Below, one piece after another: positions 18,833 through 29,507 of a DNA stretch of 64,000 bases (positions are counted from its first letter, which is position 1; each line of letters starts with the position of its first letter). Below the pieces are notes generated by a model that worked only from the letters and a program-made list of their open reading frames with translations, had not been told where the DNA came from and searched no databases. Where the stretch lies: positions 620,001 through 684,000 of the forward strand of contig NZ_JQNK01000008.1 in the NCBI RefSeq assembly GCF_000745215.1, given 5' to 3'. Made by a program: the position numbers and the translations under genes. This DNA comes from Methylosinus sp. PW1. GTDB lineage: Bacteria; Pseudomonadota; Alphaproteobacteria; Rhizobiales; Beijerinckiaceae.

Positions 18833-20235
18833 GAATGCCGCGCCGTCTCGGCCCCATTCATTTCGTCGGCATTGGCGGAATCGGAATGTCCGGCGTCGCC
18901 GAAATTCTGCTCGCGCAAGGCTATGATGTGCAGGGCACGGACGCCGCCGACAGCGCCAATCTGCAACGGCTCGCCGGCAAGGGCGCGTGCGTGCATGTCG
19001 GGCATGACGCCGAATGGCTGGGCGAGGCCGCCGTCGTCGTCGTGTCGAGCGCGATCAAGCGCGACAATCCCGAGCTCGTCGCGGCGCGCGCGCGGCGCCT
19101 GCCCGTGGTCAAGCGCGCGGAGATGCTCGCGGAGCTGATGCGCGACAAGCGCTGCGTCGCCGTCGCCGGGACGCATGGCAAGACGACGACCACCTCGCTG
19201 GTCGCCACTCTGCTCGACGCCGGCGGCCTCGATCCGACGGTCGTGAACGGCGGCATCATCAACGCCTATGGCACGAATGCGCGGCCGGGCGCCGGCGAAT
19301 GGATGGTGGTGGAAGCCGACGAGAGCGACGGCACATTCTTGAAGCTGCCGGCGGAAGTCGCCATCGTGACCAATGTCGATCCCGAGCATTTGGATCATTT
19401 CGGCGATTTCGACGGCGTGAAGAAGGGCTTTCGTAGCTTTATCGAAAATCTGCCATTCTATGGCTTCGCGGCCGTCTGCCTCGATCATCCGACCGCGCGC
19501 GAGATCATCGGCCAAGTCGAGGATCGCCGCGTCATTTCCTATGGCGAGAGCGCGGAGGCCGAGGCGCGCTTGCTCGATCTCGATCTTTCCGGCGGCGTCG
19601 GACGCTTTTCGGTTCTGCTGCGCGATCGTGACAGCGGCGCAGAGACGCGGCTCGATGAGCTGCTGCTGCCGGCGGCGGGACGGCACAATGCGCTCAACGC
19701 CACGGCCGCCATTGCGGTGGCGTATCGGCTCGGCGTTCCCGCAGACAAGATTCGCGACGGGCTCGCGCGCTTTGAGGGCGTGAAACGGCGCTTCACCAAG
19801 ACGGGCGAGTGGAAGGGCGTTTCCATCTTCGACGATTACGGCCATCATCCGGTCGAGATCGCCGCCGTGCTGCGCGCCGCGCGCGCCTCCACCAAGGGCA
19901 AGGTAATCGCCATCATGCAGCCGCATCGCTACACGCGGCTGCAATCCTTGTTCGATCAATTCGCCGACTGCTTCAGCGACGCCGATGTCGCGCTGATCGC
20001 CGATGTCTATCCGGCCGGCGAGAGCAAGATAGAAGGCGTCGACGGCCCGGCGCTGGCGCGCGCCGCTGATGCGCAAGGGCATGAGCGCGCGAGCGCCTTC
20101 GCTTCGCCGCAGGAGCTGCCGGGATTGATCCGCGAGATCGCCGCGCCGGGGGATTATGTGGTGTTTCTCGGCGCCGGCGACATTACGAAATGGGCTTATG
20201 CGCTGCCGGCGCAATTGGCGGAGCTCGCGCCATGA
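18829..20235 (+). CDS. murC: UDP-N-acetylmuramate:L-alanine ligase
   Basis: 468 aa. It adds the first stem-peptide residue. [18 protein letters not shown]-loop [17 protein letters not shown] (about 114), [32 protein letters not shown] and QPHRYTRL are all MurC signatures. The ATG at 18829 gives an ATGA overlap with murG, so the longer open frame upstream is not used. The chain of overlaps breaks after this gene: a 220 bp gap with a palindromic repeat separates it from murB. Confidence 0.95.
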   Translation: MRMPRRLGPIHFVGIGGIGMSGVAEILLAQGYDVQGTDAADSANLQRLAGKGACVHVGHDAEWLGEAAVVVVSSAIKRDNPELVAARARRLPVVKRAEMLAELMRDKRCVAVAGTHGKTTTTSLVATLLDAGGLDPTVVNGGIINAYGTNARPGAGEWMVVEADESDGTFLKLPAEVAIVTNVDPEHLDHFGDFDGVKKGFRSFIENLPFYGFAAVCLDHPTAREIIGQVEDRRVISYGESAEAEARLLDLDLSGGVGRFSVLLRDRDSGAETRLDELLLPAAGRHNALNATAAIAVAYRLGVPADKIRDGLARFEGVKRRFTKTGEWKGVSIFDDYGHHPVEIAAVLRAARASTKGKVIAIMQPHRYTRLQSLFDQFADCFSDADVALIADVYPAGESKIEGVDGPALARAADAQGHERASAFASPQELPGLIREIAAPGDYVVFLGAGDITKWAYALPAQLAELAP

Positions 20236-20264
20236 CGCTTGCGCAGACATGCAGAACGCGCGCT

Positions 20265-20434
20265 CCTTCTCCCACTGGTGGGAGAAGGTGGCCCGGCGTA
20301 GCCGGGTCGGATGAGGGTCTGCGCCGAAGCTTCGGGCTCCTCGTTTCGCTGCGTTCTCATGTTGTAGGAAAAATCCACGGACCCTCATCCGACCTCGCTT
20401 CGCGAGGCCACCTTCTCCCGCGCGCGGGAGAAGG
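20265..20434. repeat. Dispersed palindromic repeat, RIME-like, copy 1
   Basis: Two large arms point at each other. The left arm is CCTTCTCCCACTGGTGGGAG continuing into AAGGTGGCCCGGCG and TCGGATGAGGG. The right arm is CCCTCATCCGACC and GGCCACCTTCTCCCGCGCG, ending in GGGAGAAGG. Each arm itself holds a hairpin. About 65 bp of unrelated sequence lies between. Near-identical arms occur at 31303 and 47065. Layout resembles rhizobial intergenic mosaic elements. It sits inside the dcw cluster between murC and murB. Confidence 0.85.
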
Positions 20435-20455
20435 AATCGCGCACGGAGATTGCGG

Positions 20456-21382
20456 ATGAGCTTTCCGGATATCTCGGCCGAGATCGTCGCGCTCGCGCCC
20501 GAATTGCGTGGGCGTCTTTCCGCCAATGAGCCGCTCGCGCCGCTCACCTGGTTTCGAGTCGGCGGGCCGGCGCAGCTTCTCTTCTCGCCGGCGGACGAGG
20601 ACGATCTCGCTTACTTTCTCGCGCGTTTGCCGCGCGAGATCCCGGTCACAATCATCGGCCTCGGCTCCAATCTCATCGTGCGCGACGGCGGCGTGCCGGG
20701 CGTGGTGGTGCGGCTGACGGCCAAGGGCTTCGGCGCCATTACGGTGGAGGAGGGCGAGCGCATTCGCGTCGGCGCGGCCGTTCCCGATGTGAAGCTCGCG
20801 CGCGCGGCGGCGGACGCCGGCATAGACGGTCTCGCTTTCTATCGCGGCATTCCGGGCGGCGTCGGCGGCGCGCTGCGCATGAATGCGGGCGCGCATGGCG
20901 GCGAGACCAAGGATGCGCTGCTCGAGGCGCGCGGCGTCGATCGTTCCGGCAACGCGCGCGTCTACGCCAACGCCGATCTCGGCTTCTCCTATCGCCATAG
21001 CGATGCGCCGGACGATGTGATCTTCACGCAGGCGCTGTATCAGGGCCGCAAGGGCGATCCCGCGACGATCCTCGCGGAGATGGAGCGCATCACGCAGGCG
21101 CGCGAAGCCTCGCAGCCCATTCGCGAGAAGACGGGCGGCTCCACTTTCGCCAATCCGCCCGGCCATAAAGCTTGGCAATTGATCGACGAGGCCGGTTGCC
21201 GCGGGCTCGTGATCGGCGATGCGCAGGTCAGCGAGATGCATTGCAATTTCCTCGTCAATCGCGGCCAGGCGACGGCCGCCGACGTCGAGGCGCTGGGCGA
21301 GGAGGTGCGGCGGCGCGTGCGGGAGAAGAGCGGCGTTGTGCTGCGCTGGGAGATCAAGCGGATCGGCCTCGCCCTCTCATGA
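20456..21382 (+). CDS. murB: UDP-N-acetylenolpyruvoylglucosamine reductase
   Basis: 308 aa FAD enzyme that reduces UDP-GlcNAc-enolpyruvate to UDP-MurNAc. FAD-binding [59 protein letters not shown] with the catalytic Ser, and a late Glu in the [11 protein letters not shown] region. The ATG at 20456 has a CGGAGA site just upstream; an in-frame TTG 6 bp earlier is less likely. The stop forms an ATGA overlap with the next membrane protein gene. Confidence 0.94.
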   Translation: MSFPDISAEIVALAPELRGRLSANEPLAPLTWFRVGGPAQLLFSPADEDDLAYFLARLPREIPVTIIGLGSNLIVRDGGVPGVVVRLTAKGFGAITVEEGERIRVGAAVPDVKLARAAADAGIDGLAFYRGIPGGVGGALRMNAGAHGGETKDALLEARGVDRSGNARVYANADLGFSYRHSDAPDDVIFTQALYQGRKGDPATILAEMERITQAREASQPIREKTGGSTFANPPGHKAWQLIDEAGCRGLVIGDAQVSEMHCNFLVNRGQATAADVEALGEEVRRRVREKSGVVLRWEIKRIGLALS

Positions 21383-22881
21383 CCGTCCTCGAGAAGAGCG
21401 CGCGCGCGAACGTCGAGAGCGACGGGCTCGCGGAGCTGCTTTCGAGCCCGCTGCTCGGCGCGGCGCTCGCTGTTGTCGCCGTCGCGCAGCAGCTCATCGG
21501 CCATATCGATTGCGACGTCTCCTGGTTCCTGACTTTCGCCGAGAAGGTTCTCGACGGGCGCATCGCCTATGTCGAGGCGAGCGATCCCAATCCGCCGGCG
21601 GCCTTTCTCTCGCTCATGCCGGCCGTGCTGCTGGCCCGCGCGCTGCATCTTCCGACGGAGGCGATGGTCGCGGCGCTGGTGTTTCTCGCCGCGGCGGGCT
21701 CCATTGGCTTGTCCTTCCTGCTGCTGCGGCATGGCGCGGCGCGCGGCCGGCGTGAATGGATGCCGCTGCTCAACGCCGCAATCTTTCTGCTGCTGGTCGC
21801 GCCGGAGATCGTCTTCGCCGAGCGTGAGCATATCGCTCTGCTCGCTCTGCTGCCGCTGCTCGCCGCGCTGGCGGAGGAGCGCGCGCCGGCGCCGCGCCTC
21901 GCGCGCCTCGTCGCGGGACTTTGCGGCGGTCTCGCCGTGGCGATGAAGCCGCATTTCATCCTCGCCATCATTTTGCCGGCGCTGGCGCTCGCGTGGCGGG
22001 AGCGCAGCGCGCGCGCCTTGCTACGGGCGGAGCTGGTCGCCGCGGCGCTCGCCGCCGTCGTCGCGATCGGCGCGACGCTGATCGCTTTTCCGGCGTATGT
22101 CGGCGAGGCGCTGCCGCTCGCGCTCGAGGTCTATGGACCGGCGCGCGACGATCTCGGCCATTTTCTCGCGCATTCGCTCGCGCTCGCCTATCTGGCGCTG
22201 CTGGCGGGCTTTCTCGTCGCGGCGCGCGGGGCTGCGCTCGGCCGGGCGTCGCTCGTCGCGCTCGCCGCCTCTCTCGGCTTTTTCGCCGCCTTTCTGCTGC
22301 AGGGGAAGGGCTGGATGAATCACGCCTATCCGGCGATGGTTCTGCTGCTGTTCGCCTGGATATTTTTCGCGCTTCGCGACGACGCGACGGGCCTGCGCGC
22401 GGCGCTGACGAAATTCCTGTTCGTGCCGGCGCTGCTCGCCGCGCCGGCCTATTTCGGAATCGTCGAGCAGCTGACCGATCGCGAGGAGCACGAGGGCCTC
22501 ACGGCCGCCGTGGCCGCGGTCGCGCCGCCGCATCCGCGCATCGCGACCATCGCCAGCCAGCTCGATTTCGGCCATCCTCTGACGCGTCGGCTCGCCGGCG
22601 AGTGGGTCGGCCGCCAGAACGCGCTCTTCGTCACCGCGGCCGTCGGCCGCCTGCTGGAGACGGCGGGGCCGGAACGCCGCCAGCGGCTGGAGGCGCGGCG
22701 CAGCGCCGATCTCGCCGCGCTGGCCGAGGATATTCGCGCCGGGCGGCCGGACATTATCGTCGCCGAAGATCGGGCGACGCGGGAATGGGTGCTGAAGCGC
22801 CCGGAAATGGCCGGCGCGCTCGATGGCTACAGGCTCGCGAAACAGGCGGGGGATATCGAAATTTGGCGGCGGGCGGAGTGA
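21379..22881 (+). CDS. Polytopic membrane protein, GT-C glycosyltransferase-like, of unknown function
   Basis: 500 aa. About 10-11 hydrophobic helices fill residues 25-375, and a soluble C-terminal domain of about 120 residues follows. An early acidic periplasmic-type loop ([30 protein letters not shown]) resembles the first loop of GT-C lipid-linked sugar transferases, where an Asp is catalytic. The C-terminal part has [17 protein letters not shown]. It overlaps murB by 4 bp, so it is cotranslated with the murein genes. The family is not firmly recognised. A role in envelope glycan or lipid decoration is inference from fold and context. Confidence 0.6.
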   Translation: MTVLEKSARANVESDGLAELLSSPLLGAALAVVAVAQQLIGHIDCDVSWFLTFAEKVLDGRIAYVEASDPNPPAAFLSLMPAVLLARALHLPTEAMVAALVFLAAAGSIGLSFLLLRHGAARGRREWMPLLNAAIFLLLVAPEIVFAEREHIALLALLPLLAALAEERAPAPRLARLVAGLCGGLAVAMKPHFILAIILPALALAWRERSARALLRAELVAAALAAVVAIGATLIAFPAYVGEALPLALEVYGPARDDLGHFLAHSLALAYLALLAGFLVAARGAALGRASLVALAASLGFFAAFLLQGKGWMNHAYPAMVLLLFAWIFFALRDDATGLRAALTKFLFVPALLAAPAYFGIVEQLTDREEHEGLTAAVAAVAPPHPRIATIASQLDFGHPLTRRLAGEWVGRQNALFVTAAVGRLLETAGPERRQRLEARRSADLAALAEDIRAGRPDIIVAEDRATREWVLKRPEMAGALDGYRLAKQAGDIEIWRRAE

Positions 22882-22898
22882 GAGCGGGGGAGGCGGAG

Positions 22899-23120
22899 AT
22901 GAGACGGTCGGTCTATGCGACGCTCGGAGTGGATCATCGGATCACGCTGCCGCGCGCCCTACGCGAATATCTCCGCTTGCAGCCGGGAGATTCTCTGCGT
23001 TTCGTGATCGACGACGAGGGTGTTTCGCTCGAGCGCGTCCCTCATATGGACCAGGATTGCTTCTCGACCTTTACGGAATGGGCGAGCGCTGACGACGACG
23101 AGGCCTATGCCAACCTGTGA
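22899..23120 (+). CDS. Small AbrB/SpoVT-like (swapped-hairpin) DNA-binding protein
   Basis: 73 aa. The N-terminal half (VDHRITLPRALREYLRLQPG, then DSLRFVIDDEGVSLERV) matches the AbrB/MazE/PrlF beta-hairpin domain. The C-terminal half is acidic (DDDEAYANL). A GGCGGAG ribosome site precedes the ATG at 22899. Such proteins are often antitoxins, but no toxin gene fits in the 84 bp before ddl. It sits between the membrane protein and ddl and could regulate the cluster locally; that is inference. Confidence 0.75.
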   Translation: MRRSVYATLGVDHRITLPRALREYLRLQPGDSLRFVIDDEGVSLERVPHMDQDCFSTFTEWASADDDEAYANL

Positions 23121-23204
23121 CCTGCGGCGCGCCGTCCGCGCCCCGCCGGCCCATTCGCAAATCCAACCGAGGGTCGAAGCCCTCGCACAACTCGAAGGTG
23201 CGTC

Positions 23205-24140
23205 ATGACTGCTCCCGTCGCCGTTCACGTCGCCGTGCTCATGGGCGGATTCTCCTCGGAGCGAGAGGTCTCGCTGCGCTCGGGCGAGGCCAGCGCCAAT
23301 GCGCTGGAGAGCGTCGGCTTTCGCGTCACCCGCGTCGATGTCGGCCGCAACGTCGCCGAGGTTCTGGCCAAGCTCGCGCCGGATGTGGCCTTCAACGCGC
23401 TGCATGGACGCTTCGGCGAGGATGGCGCCATTCAGGGCGTGCTGGAGATTCTGCGCATCCCCTACACGCATTCCGGCGTGCTCGCCTCGTCTCTGGCGAT
23501 GAAGAAGGATGTGGCCAAGAGCGTGATGGCGGCGGCCGGAGTGCCTGTGCCGCGGGGCCGGGTCGTGCATCGTCTCGAGGCGGCCAAGGCCCACGCCCTC
23601 GAGCCCCCTTACGTGCTGAAGCCGGTGAGCGAGGGGTCGTCCTTCGGCGTCTTCATCGTCAAGGAGGGGCGCTCGCATCCGCCGCAGGAGCTGGCCGCCG
23701 CCGACTGGCGCCACGGCGATTTCATGCTGGCGGAGAATTTCGTCGACGGCCGCGAGCTCACTTGCGCGGTGATGGGCGACCGCGCTCTCGACGTCATCGA
23801 GATACTCCCCGTGTCGGAGGACTTCTACGGTTTCGACGCGAAATACGCGAAAGGCGGGTCGAAACACGTGCTTCCGGCGAATCTTAAACAAAATATTTAC
23901 CAAGAGGTCCAACAGTTGGCGCTCGAGGCCCATCGGGCTCTCGGCTGTCGTGGCGTCAGCCGTGCGGACTTTCGATACGACGATCGACCCGGAGGTACGG
24001 GCGAGCTCGTCGTGCTGGAGGTCAACACGCAGCCGGGCATGACCGAGACCTCGCTGGTTCCCGAAATGGCGGCATATGCCGGATATTCGTTTGGCGAGCT
24101 CGTAAGATGGATGGTGGAAGACGCGTCCTGCGATCGTTGA
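23205..24140 (+). CDS. ddl: D-alanine:D-alanine ligase
   Basis: 311 aa ATP-grasp enzyme that makes the D-Ala-D-Ala used by MurF. VAVLMGGFSSEREVSLRSG at the start, HGRFGEDGAIQG, PYVLKPVSEGSSFGVF, the ligand Glu in VDGRELTCAVMG, and the metal-site region SRADFRYDD and EVNTQPGMTETSLVPEMAAYAG. Full length. Its last 34 bp overlap the start of ftsQ in another frame. Confidence 0.95.
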   Translation: MTAPVAVHVAVLMGGFSSEREVSLRSGEASANALESVGFRVTRVDVGRNVAEVLAKLAPDVAFNALHGRFGEDGAIQGVLEILRIPYTHSGVLASSLAMKKDVAKSVMAAAGVPVPRGRVVHRLEAAKAHALEPPYVLKPVSEGSSFGVFIVKEGRSHPPQELAAADWRHGDFMLAENFVDGRELTCAVMGDRALDVIEILPVSEDFYGFDAKYAKGGSKHVLPANLKQNIYQEVQQLALEAHRALGCRGVSRADFRYDDRPGGTGELVVLEVNTQPGMTETSLVPEMAAYAGYSFGELVRWMVEDASCDR

Positions 24141-25126
24141 GAGAGCCTGTCGAGGCTCTCTTCGATGTCGCGCATCCGCATCCCGTCCAAGCTTCGTATC
24201 AAGCCGGCGCTCTTCAGCCCGGCGCCTATTCCGCTCCTTACGTAAATCCCGTCGCTTCCCAGCCGGCCGAGCGGCGCTCCCGCCCGGCGGCGGCTCCGCG
24301 CACGGAGCGCGGGCGTCTGTCGCGGCTCGCCGCTCTGCCGGGAATCGGCACGGCGGCGCTCGCTCTGCTGTTCGGCGGCGTCGGCTTTGTCGGCGTCGCG
24401 CATAATGGCGGCTATGCGGAATTCGTCGCCCGCAATGGCGCGCCGCGTGATATCGTGGCGCGCGCGCTCGGCTTTTCCATCGAGGTCGTCACCATCAGCG
24501 GGCTCGGCGAGCTCTCCGAGGGCGACGTGCTCGCCGCTTCGGGCGTGAAGCCCACGCATTCGCTGCTCTTTCTCGACGCCGAGACGATTCGCGAGCGGCT
24601 GACCGCGCTGCCGCTGGTGGAGAGCGCGCGCGTGCTGAAGCTCTATCCCGATCGGCTCATTATTGCGCTCGAGGGGCGTCGGCCCTTCGCGCTCTGGCAG
24701 CGCGACGGCAAGCTCTCTGTCGTCGCCGCCGATGGCGTCGTCATCGACGAGATGCGCGACGAGCGATTTCTGGGCCTGCCCTTCGTCGTCGGCGAGGGCG
24801 CGGAGAAGCGGCTCGACGAATATATGCGGCTGCTGGAGGCCGCCGGCGATCTCAAATCGCGCGTGCGCGCCGGCATTCTCGTCTCCGGGCGGCGCTGGTC
24901 GCTCGACATGACCAATGGCGTCGAGGTCAAGCTCCCCGAGCAGGATCCAGAGGCGGCGCTCGCCATTCTGCAACGACTCCAGCGTGAGGCCAGGATCCTC
25001 GATAAGGATGTGATCTCGATTGATTTGCGCGCGCCGGGACGCGTGGCGGCGCGCCTCTCCGAGGAGGCGGCCGCTACGCGTGCGGCCGCGAGTTCGCGTG
25101 GTTCACACAAGGGCGGCCAGACATGA
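24107..25126 (+). CDS. ftsQ: Cell division protein FtsQ
   Basis: 339 aa bitopic membrane protein. A Pro/Ala-rich cytoplasmic tail of about 80 residues is followed by one transmembrane helix (about 82-103, GIGTAALALLFGGVGFVGVAH). A periplasmic POTRA domain (IEVVTISGLGELSEGDVLAA) and the FtsQ beta domain (LALEGRRPFALWQ-like, VVAADGVVIDE, RRWSLDMTNGVEVKLPE) follow. It links FtsB/FtsL to the divisome. The long overlap with ddl (34 bp) and the ATGA overlap with ftsA suggest tight coupling. Confidence 0.93.
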   Translation: MDGGRRVLRSLREPVEALFDVAHPHPVQASYQAGALQPGAYSAPYVNPVASQPAERRSRPAAAPRTERGRLSRLAALPGIGTAALALLFGGVGFVGVAHNGGYAEFVARNGAPRDIVARALGFSIEVVTISGLGELSEGDVLAASGVKPTHSLLFLDAETIRERLTALPLVESARVLKLYPDRLIIALEGRRPFALWQRDGKLSVVAADGVVIDEMRDERFLGLPFVVGEGAEKRLDEYMRLLEAAGDLKSRVRAGILVSGRRWSLDMTNGVEVKLPEQDPEAALAILQRLQREARILDKDVISIDLRAPGRVAARLSEEAAATRAAASSRGSHKGGQT

Positions 25127-26436
25127 AGCCACATCTCTTCCCGCCGCGAATGAAGCAGCTCGGCGCTCGTCGCAGCGCGACCATGGCGGTGCTCGACGTC
25201 GGCACGTCGAAGATCGCCTGCATCATCGCGCGGCTGACGCCGGTCGGCGACGGCTCGCCGCGCGGGCGCACGCATCGTGCGCGCGTGCTCGGCATCGGCC
25301 ATCAGCGCTCGCGCGGCGTGAAGGCCGGCCAGATCGTCGATATGGAGGAGGTGGAGAGCGCGCTGCGTCGCACGGTCGACGCGGCCGAGCGCATGGCGCG
25401 CTCGCAGATCGACGCCATCGTCGTCACCGCTTCCGGCGGCCGCCTCGCTTCGCAGCATTTCGCCGCCAAGACGCGCGTCGTCTCCGGCGCCGTCGCGCCC
25501 TCCGACGTGCATCGCGTGCTCGAGGCTTCCGCCGCCCATGTGATGGAGCGCGGCCGCGTGGTCGTGCATTCGCTGCCCACCGGCTTCTCGCTGGACGGCA
25601 CGCCAGGCATTCGCGAGCCGGCCGGCATGGTCGGCGGCGAGCTCGGCGTCGATCTCCATGTCGCGAGCTGCGATCAGGCGGCGATGCGCAATCTTCTGGT
25701 CGCGGTGGAGCGCTGTCATCTCGGCATTGAGGCGGCCGCCGCGGCGCCTTATGTCGCCGGCCTCGCCGTGCTGGAGGCCGATGAGGCCGAGCTCGGCGCC
25801 ATCGTCATCGACATGGGCGCGGGCGTCACCTCGCTCGCCGTCTTCGCTGGCGGCGCGCTGGCGCATGTCGATGCGGTGACGCTCGGCGGCAATCACATCA
25901 CCATGGATATCGCCCGCGGCCTCGACTGTCGTCTGAGCGACGCCGAGCGTCTGAAGACGCTCTATGGCGCGGCGATCTCCTCTCCCTCCGACGATCGCGA
26001 GACGATCGCCTTCGATCATGTGGGCGAGAGCGGCGAGCATCCGGCGCATGCGCCGAAATCGCATCTCGTGCGCATCATTCGTCCGCGCGTCGAGGAGACT
26101 TTGGAGTTCCTGCGCGACCGTCTGGCGGCGTCCGGCTTCTCGGCGCATGCGGGGCGGCGCGTGGTGCTCACCGGCGGCGCCTGCATGCTCACGGGCCTGC
26201 CGGAGGCGGCCCGCCGCATTCTGGGCGGACAGGTGCGCGTCGGCCGGCCGGCCGGCATAGACGGCCTGCCCGAATCGGCCAGGAGCCCGGCTTTCGCCGC
26301 GGCCGTCGGCCTGCTCGTCTATCCGCAATTCGCGGGGCGCGAATATTTCGAGCCGCGTCGCGAGGCGGAGACGCGCGGGACCGGGACCAATGGGTACATC
26401 TCTCGGGTCGGACAGTGGTTGAGAGACAGTTTCTGA
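25123..26436 (+). CDS. ftsA: Cell division protein FtsA
   Basis: 437 aa actin-like ATPase that tethers FtsZ to the membrane. [17 protein letters not shown] (phosphate 1), the 1C domain with [32 protein letters not shown] (phosphate 2), and [17 protein letters not shown] (adenosine). It ends in an amphipathic helix ([12 protein letters not shown]), the usual membrane-targeting tail. ATGA overlap with ftsQ; a 97 bp gap precedes ftsZ. Confidence 0.95.
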   Translation: MKPHLFPPRMKQLGARRSATMAVLDVGTSKIACIIARLTPVGDGSPRGRTHRARVLGIGHQRSRGVKAGQIVDMEEVESALRRTVDAAERMARSQIDAIVVTASGGRLASQHFAAKTRVVSGAVAPSDVHRVLEASAAHVMERGRVVVHSLPTGFSLDGTPGIREPAGMVGGELGVDLHVASCDQAAMRNLLVAVERCHLGIEAAAAAPYVAGLAVLEADEAELGAIVIDMGAGVTSLAVFAGGALAHVDAVTLGGNHITMDIARGLDCRLSDAERLKTLYGAAISSPSDDRETIAFDHVGESGEHPAHAPKSHLVRIIRPRVEETLEFLRDRLAASGFSAHAGRRVVLTGGACMLTGLPEAARRILGGQVRVGRPAGIDGLPESARSPAFAAAVGLLVYPQFAGREYFEPRREAETRGTGTNGYISRVGQWLRDSF

Positions 26437-26533
26437 GCATTTCGAGCATGGAGAGCGAGGCGCGCGTCGGCGAAACGCTCCGGGGATGGCAACCGACGCG
26501 CAGTCGCATGAAAATCAGTCGAAAGGTCTGGCG

Positions 26534-28246
26534 ATGACGATCAATCTCAAGGCGCCCGAGCTCCGGGAATTGAAGCCCCGCATTTTGGTGTGCGGCGTCG
26601 GCGGCGGCGGGGGCAACGCTGTCAACAATATGATCATGTCGGGCCTCTCCGGGGTGGACTTTCTGATCGCCAACACCGACGCGCAGGCGCTCGCCTCGGC
26701 GCGCGCCGAGCACATCATTCAGATGGGCCTGCAGGTGACGGAAGGCCTCGGCGCCGGCGCGCAGCCGGAAGTCGGCCGCGCCGCCGCGGAAGAGGCCAAG
26801 GACGAGATCCGCGAGCACCTCAATGGCGCGCATATGGTCTTCGTCACCGCCGGAATGGGCGGCGGCACGGGCACGGGCGCGGCGCCGGTCATCGCCGCCA
26901 CCGCGCGCGAGATGGGCATTCTGACCGTCGGCGTCGTGACCAAGCCTTTCCATTTCGAGGGCGCGCGTCGTCTGCGCATCGCCGAGGGCGGCATCGCCGA
27001 ATTGCAGAAGTCGGTCGACACTCTGATCATCATCCCGAATCAGAATCTTTTCCGCATCGCCACGGAGAAGACGACCTTCGCCGACGCTTTCGCCATGGCC
27101 GATCAGGTGCTCTATTCGGGCGTCGCCTCGGTCACTGATCTCATGGTCAAGGAAGGCCTCATCAATCTCGACTTCGCCGATGTGCGCTCGATCATGCGCG
27201 GCATGGGCAAGGCGATGATGGGCACGGGCGAGGCCACCGGCGAGCGCCGCGCCAGCCTGGCGGCGGAGGCGGCCATCGCCAATCCGCTGCTCGACGAAGT
27301 GTCGATGAAGGGCGCCCGCGGCCTCTTGATCTCGATCACCGGCGGCAACGACCTCACCCTATACGAGGTGGACGAGGCGGCGAGCCGCATCCGCCAGGAA
27401 GTGGACGAGGACGCCAACATCATCCTCGGCGCGACCTTCGATTCTTCGCTCGAGGGCGTCGTGCGCGTGTCGGTGGTGGCGACGGGCATCGATCTGCCCT
27501 CCACCGCCGCCGAGGACGCCGCCGCCGCGGAAGCCCGCGTGCTGGAGGCCGCCGAGCGTCTGCGCGCCCAGGTGGCGGCGCAGGGCCGGGTGTCTTTCGT
27601 CCAGACGGTCGCCGAGCCGGCTCCGCAGCAGGCCTATGCGGCTCCGGCCTATGCGCCCGAGCCCGCGCCGGCCCCGGTCGAGCGCCAGCAGCCCTCGCCC
27701 TATTATGGCGAGCCGCAGCAGGCGCAGGCGCCCTCGCGCGATGTCTATCTCGAGCAGGTGGCGACGCGTCCGGTCTATGCGCCGGAACCCGCGCCGCAGC
27801 CGGCGCCGATGATGGAGGCGCATGAGCCCTACATCCCGCCGGCCGCCGAGCTGCCGCGCATGCGCATGCCGCAGATCGAGGACTTCCCGCGTCCGGTGCA
27901 GGAGCAGTATCGCCAGGCGCGCGGCGACGCCGCCGCCCAGGCGCCGGAGGCGGCCCGCCGCCGCACGCTGCTGGAGCGTCTCGCCTCCTTCGGCGCGAGC
28001 CGTCAGGAGGATGCGCTGCAGGGGCCGGCGGCCGCCGCCGCGCCGCGTCCGCAGATGCGCCCGCAGGCTCCCGCGCCCTCCCAGGGACATGCGGAATACG
28101 CCAAGCGCCCGGTTCCCCAGGCGCCGCAGCAGCCGGCCGGACACGCCGGCCTCGATCCGCATGGCCGCCGCGTCGCGCAGGCCCGCTCGATCGAGGAGGA
28201 GCAGCTCGAGATCCCGGCCTTCCTGCGCCGCCAGATCAACAACTGA
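26534..28246 (+). CDS. ftsZ: Cell division GTPase FtsZ
   Basis: 570 aa. This tubulin-like GTPase forms the Z ring. [13 protein letters not shown] near the start, the GTP signature GGGTGTG at residues 109-115, and the T7 region [11 protein letters not shown]. After about residue 320 comes a long Pro/Ala/Gln-rich linker of some 235 residues, then the conserved C-terminal peptide [11 protein letters not shown] that binds FtsA. A long linker is normal in alphaproteobacteria. The ATG at 26534 ([17 protein letters not shown]) was preferred over one 48 bp upstream because homologues begin there; both are possible. A terminator follows. Confidence 0.96.
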   Translation: MTINLKAPELRELKPRILVCGVGGGGGNAVNNMIMSGLSGVDFLIANTDAQALASARAEHIIQMGLQVTEGLGAGAQPEVGRAAAEEAKDEIREHLNGAHMVFVTAGMGGGTGTGAAPVIAATAREMGILTVGVVTKPFHFEGARRLRIAEGGIAELQKSVDTLIIIPNQNLFRIATEKTTFADAFAMADQVLYSGVASVTDLMVKEGLINLDFADVRSIMRGMGKAMMGTGEATGERRASLAAEAAIANPLLDEVSMKGARGLLISITGGNDLTLYEVDEAASRIRQEVDEDANIILGATFDSSLEGVVRVSVVATGIDLPSTAAEDAAAAEARVLEAAERLRAQVAAQGRVSFVQTVAEPAPQQAYAAPAYAPEPAPAPVERQQPSPYYGEPQQAQAPSRDVYLEQVATRPVYAPEPAPQPAPMMEAHEPYIPPAAELPRMRMPQIEDFPRPVQEQYRQARGDAAAQAPEAARRRTLLERLASFGASRQEDALQGPAAAAAPRPQMRPQAPAPSQGHAEYAKRPVPQAPQQPAGHAGLDPHGRRVAQARSIEEEQLEIPAFLRRQINN

Positions 28247-28276
28247 TCTCTCGTCGCCGGCTCGCGAAAACTGTGA

Positions 28277-28300
28277 AAGGCCCGCTCCGGCGGGCCTTTT
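28277..28300 (+). terminator. Rho-independent terminator after ftsZ
   Basis: AAGGCCCGCTCCGGCGGGCC followed by TTTTC. The GC stem (GGCCCGC/GCGGGCC) and T run begin about 30 bp after the ftsZ stop. It separates the dcw genes from lpxC. Confidence 0.85.
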
Positions 28301-28451
28301 CTCATTCGTGTCGGCTGTAACATTTTGTAAAAAACCGTGACTGGAGCCCCGCTGCGGCGCGGATTATTCTGCGCCGGCGCCGCTTCGCCACAATCGCGCA
28401 TCATCGCGCGCGCGGCGGACTCGACCGCTGTCCCGGAGTGAGACGAAATCG

Positions 28452-29372
28452 ATGACGTCGCATCGACCGACGAGGACGCAGACGACGCTCGGCGCCGCAG
28501 TGGCGCTGGACGGCGTCGGCGCGCATAGCGGCCTCGCCTCGCGGCTCCTTCTGACGCCCGCCGAAGCAGGCTCGGGAATTGTGTTCTCGCGGCTCGGCGG
28601 CGTGGATGCGCTGCGCGCCGAGGCGCGCAATGTCTCCTCCACCGATCTTTGCGTGCGTCTCGGCGCCGGCGCCGCGTCCATCTCGACGATCGAGCATTTG
28701 ATGGCGGCGCTGCGCGGCCTTCGGGTCGACAATGTCGCCATCGAGGTCGACGGGCCGGAGGTTCCGGCGATGGACGGCTCGGCGGCGGCCTTCGTCGCGG
28801 CCATCGACGAGGCCGGAATCGTGGCGCTCGACGCGCCGCGCCGCGCCATTGTGATTCGCGCGCCCGTGCGCGTCGCCGACGGCGCCGCTTGGGCGGAGCT
28901 GGCTCCCGCGCCCGCGGGCGGCTTCTCCATGGATGTCGAGATTTCCTACGCCGCCGCGCCCATCGGCCGCATGCGGCGGCGGATGCGGCTGACGCCGGCG
29001 AGCTTTCGCGCCGAGATCGCCCGCGCCCGCACCTTCGGCTTTCTGTCGGACGCAGAGCGTCTGTGGCGAGAGGGCAGGGCGCTCGGCGCCTCGCTGGACA
29101 ACACCATCGTCCTCTCGGAGGGCCGCGCGCTCAATCCGCAGGGGCTGCGCTTCGCCGACGAGTTCGTCCGCCACAAGATGCTGGATGTGCTCGGCGATCT
29201 CGCCCTCGCCAGCGCGCCGATCGTCGGCGCTTTCCGCTCCTACCGCGGCGGCCATCGCCTCAATCTCGCTCTGGTCGAGACGCTGCTGGCGGCGCCTTCC
29301 GCTTTCGCCATCGTCGGCGGCGAGCGTCGGCCGCGCTCGCGCCCCGCCGCCCGTATCGGCGCGTCCGGCTGA
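28452..29372 (+). CDS. lpxC: UDP-3-O-acyl-N-acetylglucosamine deacetylase
   Basis: 306 aa zinc enzyme catalysing the committed step of lipid A synthesis. It starts with QTTLGAAVALDGVGAHSG. The zinc-site regions are STIEHLMAALRG (His about 77) and the C-terminal DEFVRHKMLDVLGDLAL (His and Asp); a catalytic His lies in SYRGGHRLNLAL. VDGPEVPAMDGSAAAFV and ARTFGFLSDAE are also typical. It is downstream of ftsZ, as in many proteobacteria, but has its own unit because of the terminator. Confidence 0.95.
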   Translation: MTSHRPTRTQTTLGAAVALDGVGAHSGLASRLLLTPAEAGSGIVFSRLGGVDALRAEARNVSSTDLCVRLGAGAASISTIEHLMAALRGLRVDNVAIEVDGPEVPAMDGSAAAFVAAIDEAGIVALDAPRRAIVIRAPVRVADGAAWAELAPAPAGGFSMDVEISYAAAPIGRMRRRMRLTPASFRAEIARARTFGFLSDAERLWREGRALGASLDNTIVLSEGRALNPQGLRFADEFVRHKMLDVLGDLALASAPIVGAFRSYRGGHRLNLALVETLLAAPSAFAIVGGERRPRSRPAARIGASG

Positions 29373-29507
29373 GGCTGCGCTTCCGTTCGTCCGCCATGGC
29401 GTGGCGGTCGCGCCCGCAGCGCGACGCTCCGGCTTGACACCGGCCCTTCCCCCTGCGCTTCTCCGCGGCTAGAAACGTCCCTCCCTACGAGACAAAAGAC
29501 ACGCAAA

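Noticed and set aside
22899-23204. Complete toxin-antitoxin pair around the AbrB-like protein
   Set aside because: Only 84 bp remain before ddl and no toxin-like frame is present.
29434-29473. Promoter of aspS with TTGACA at 29434
   Set aside because: The -35 is perfect but no acceptable -10 box lies 16-18 bp downstream, so it was not listed as a feature.
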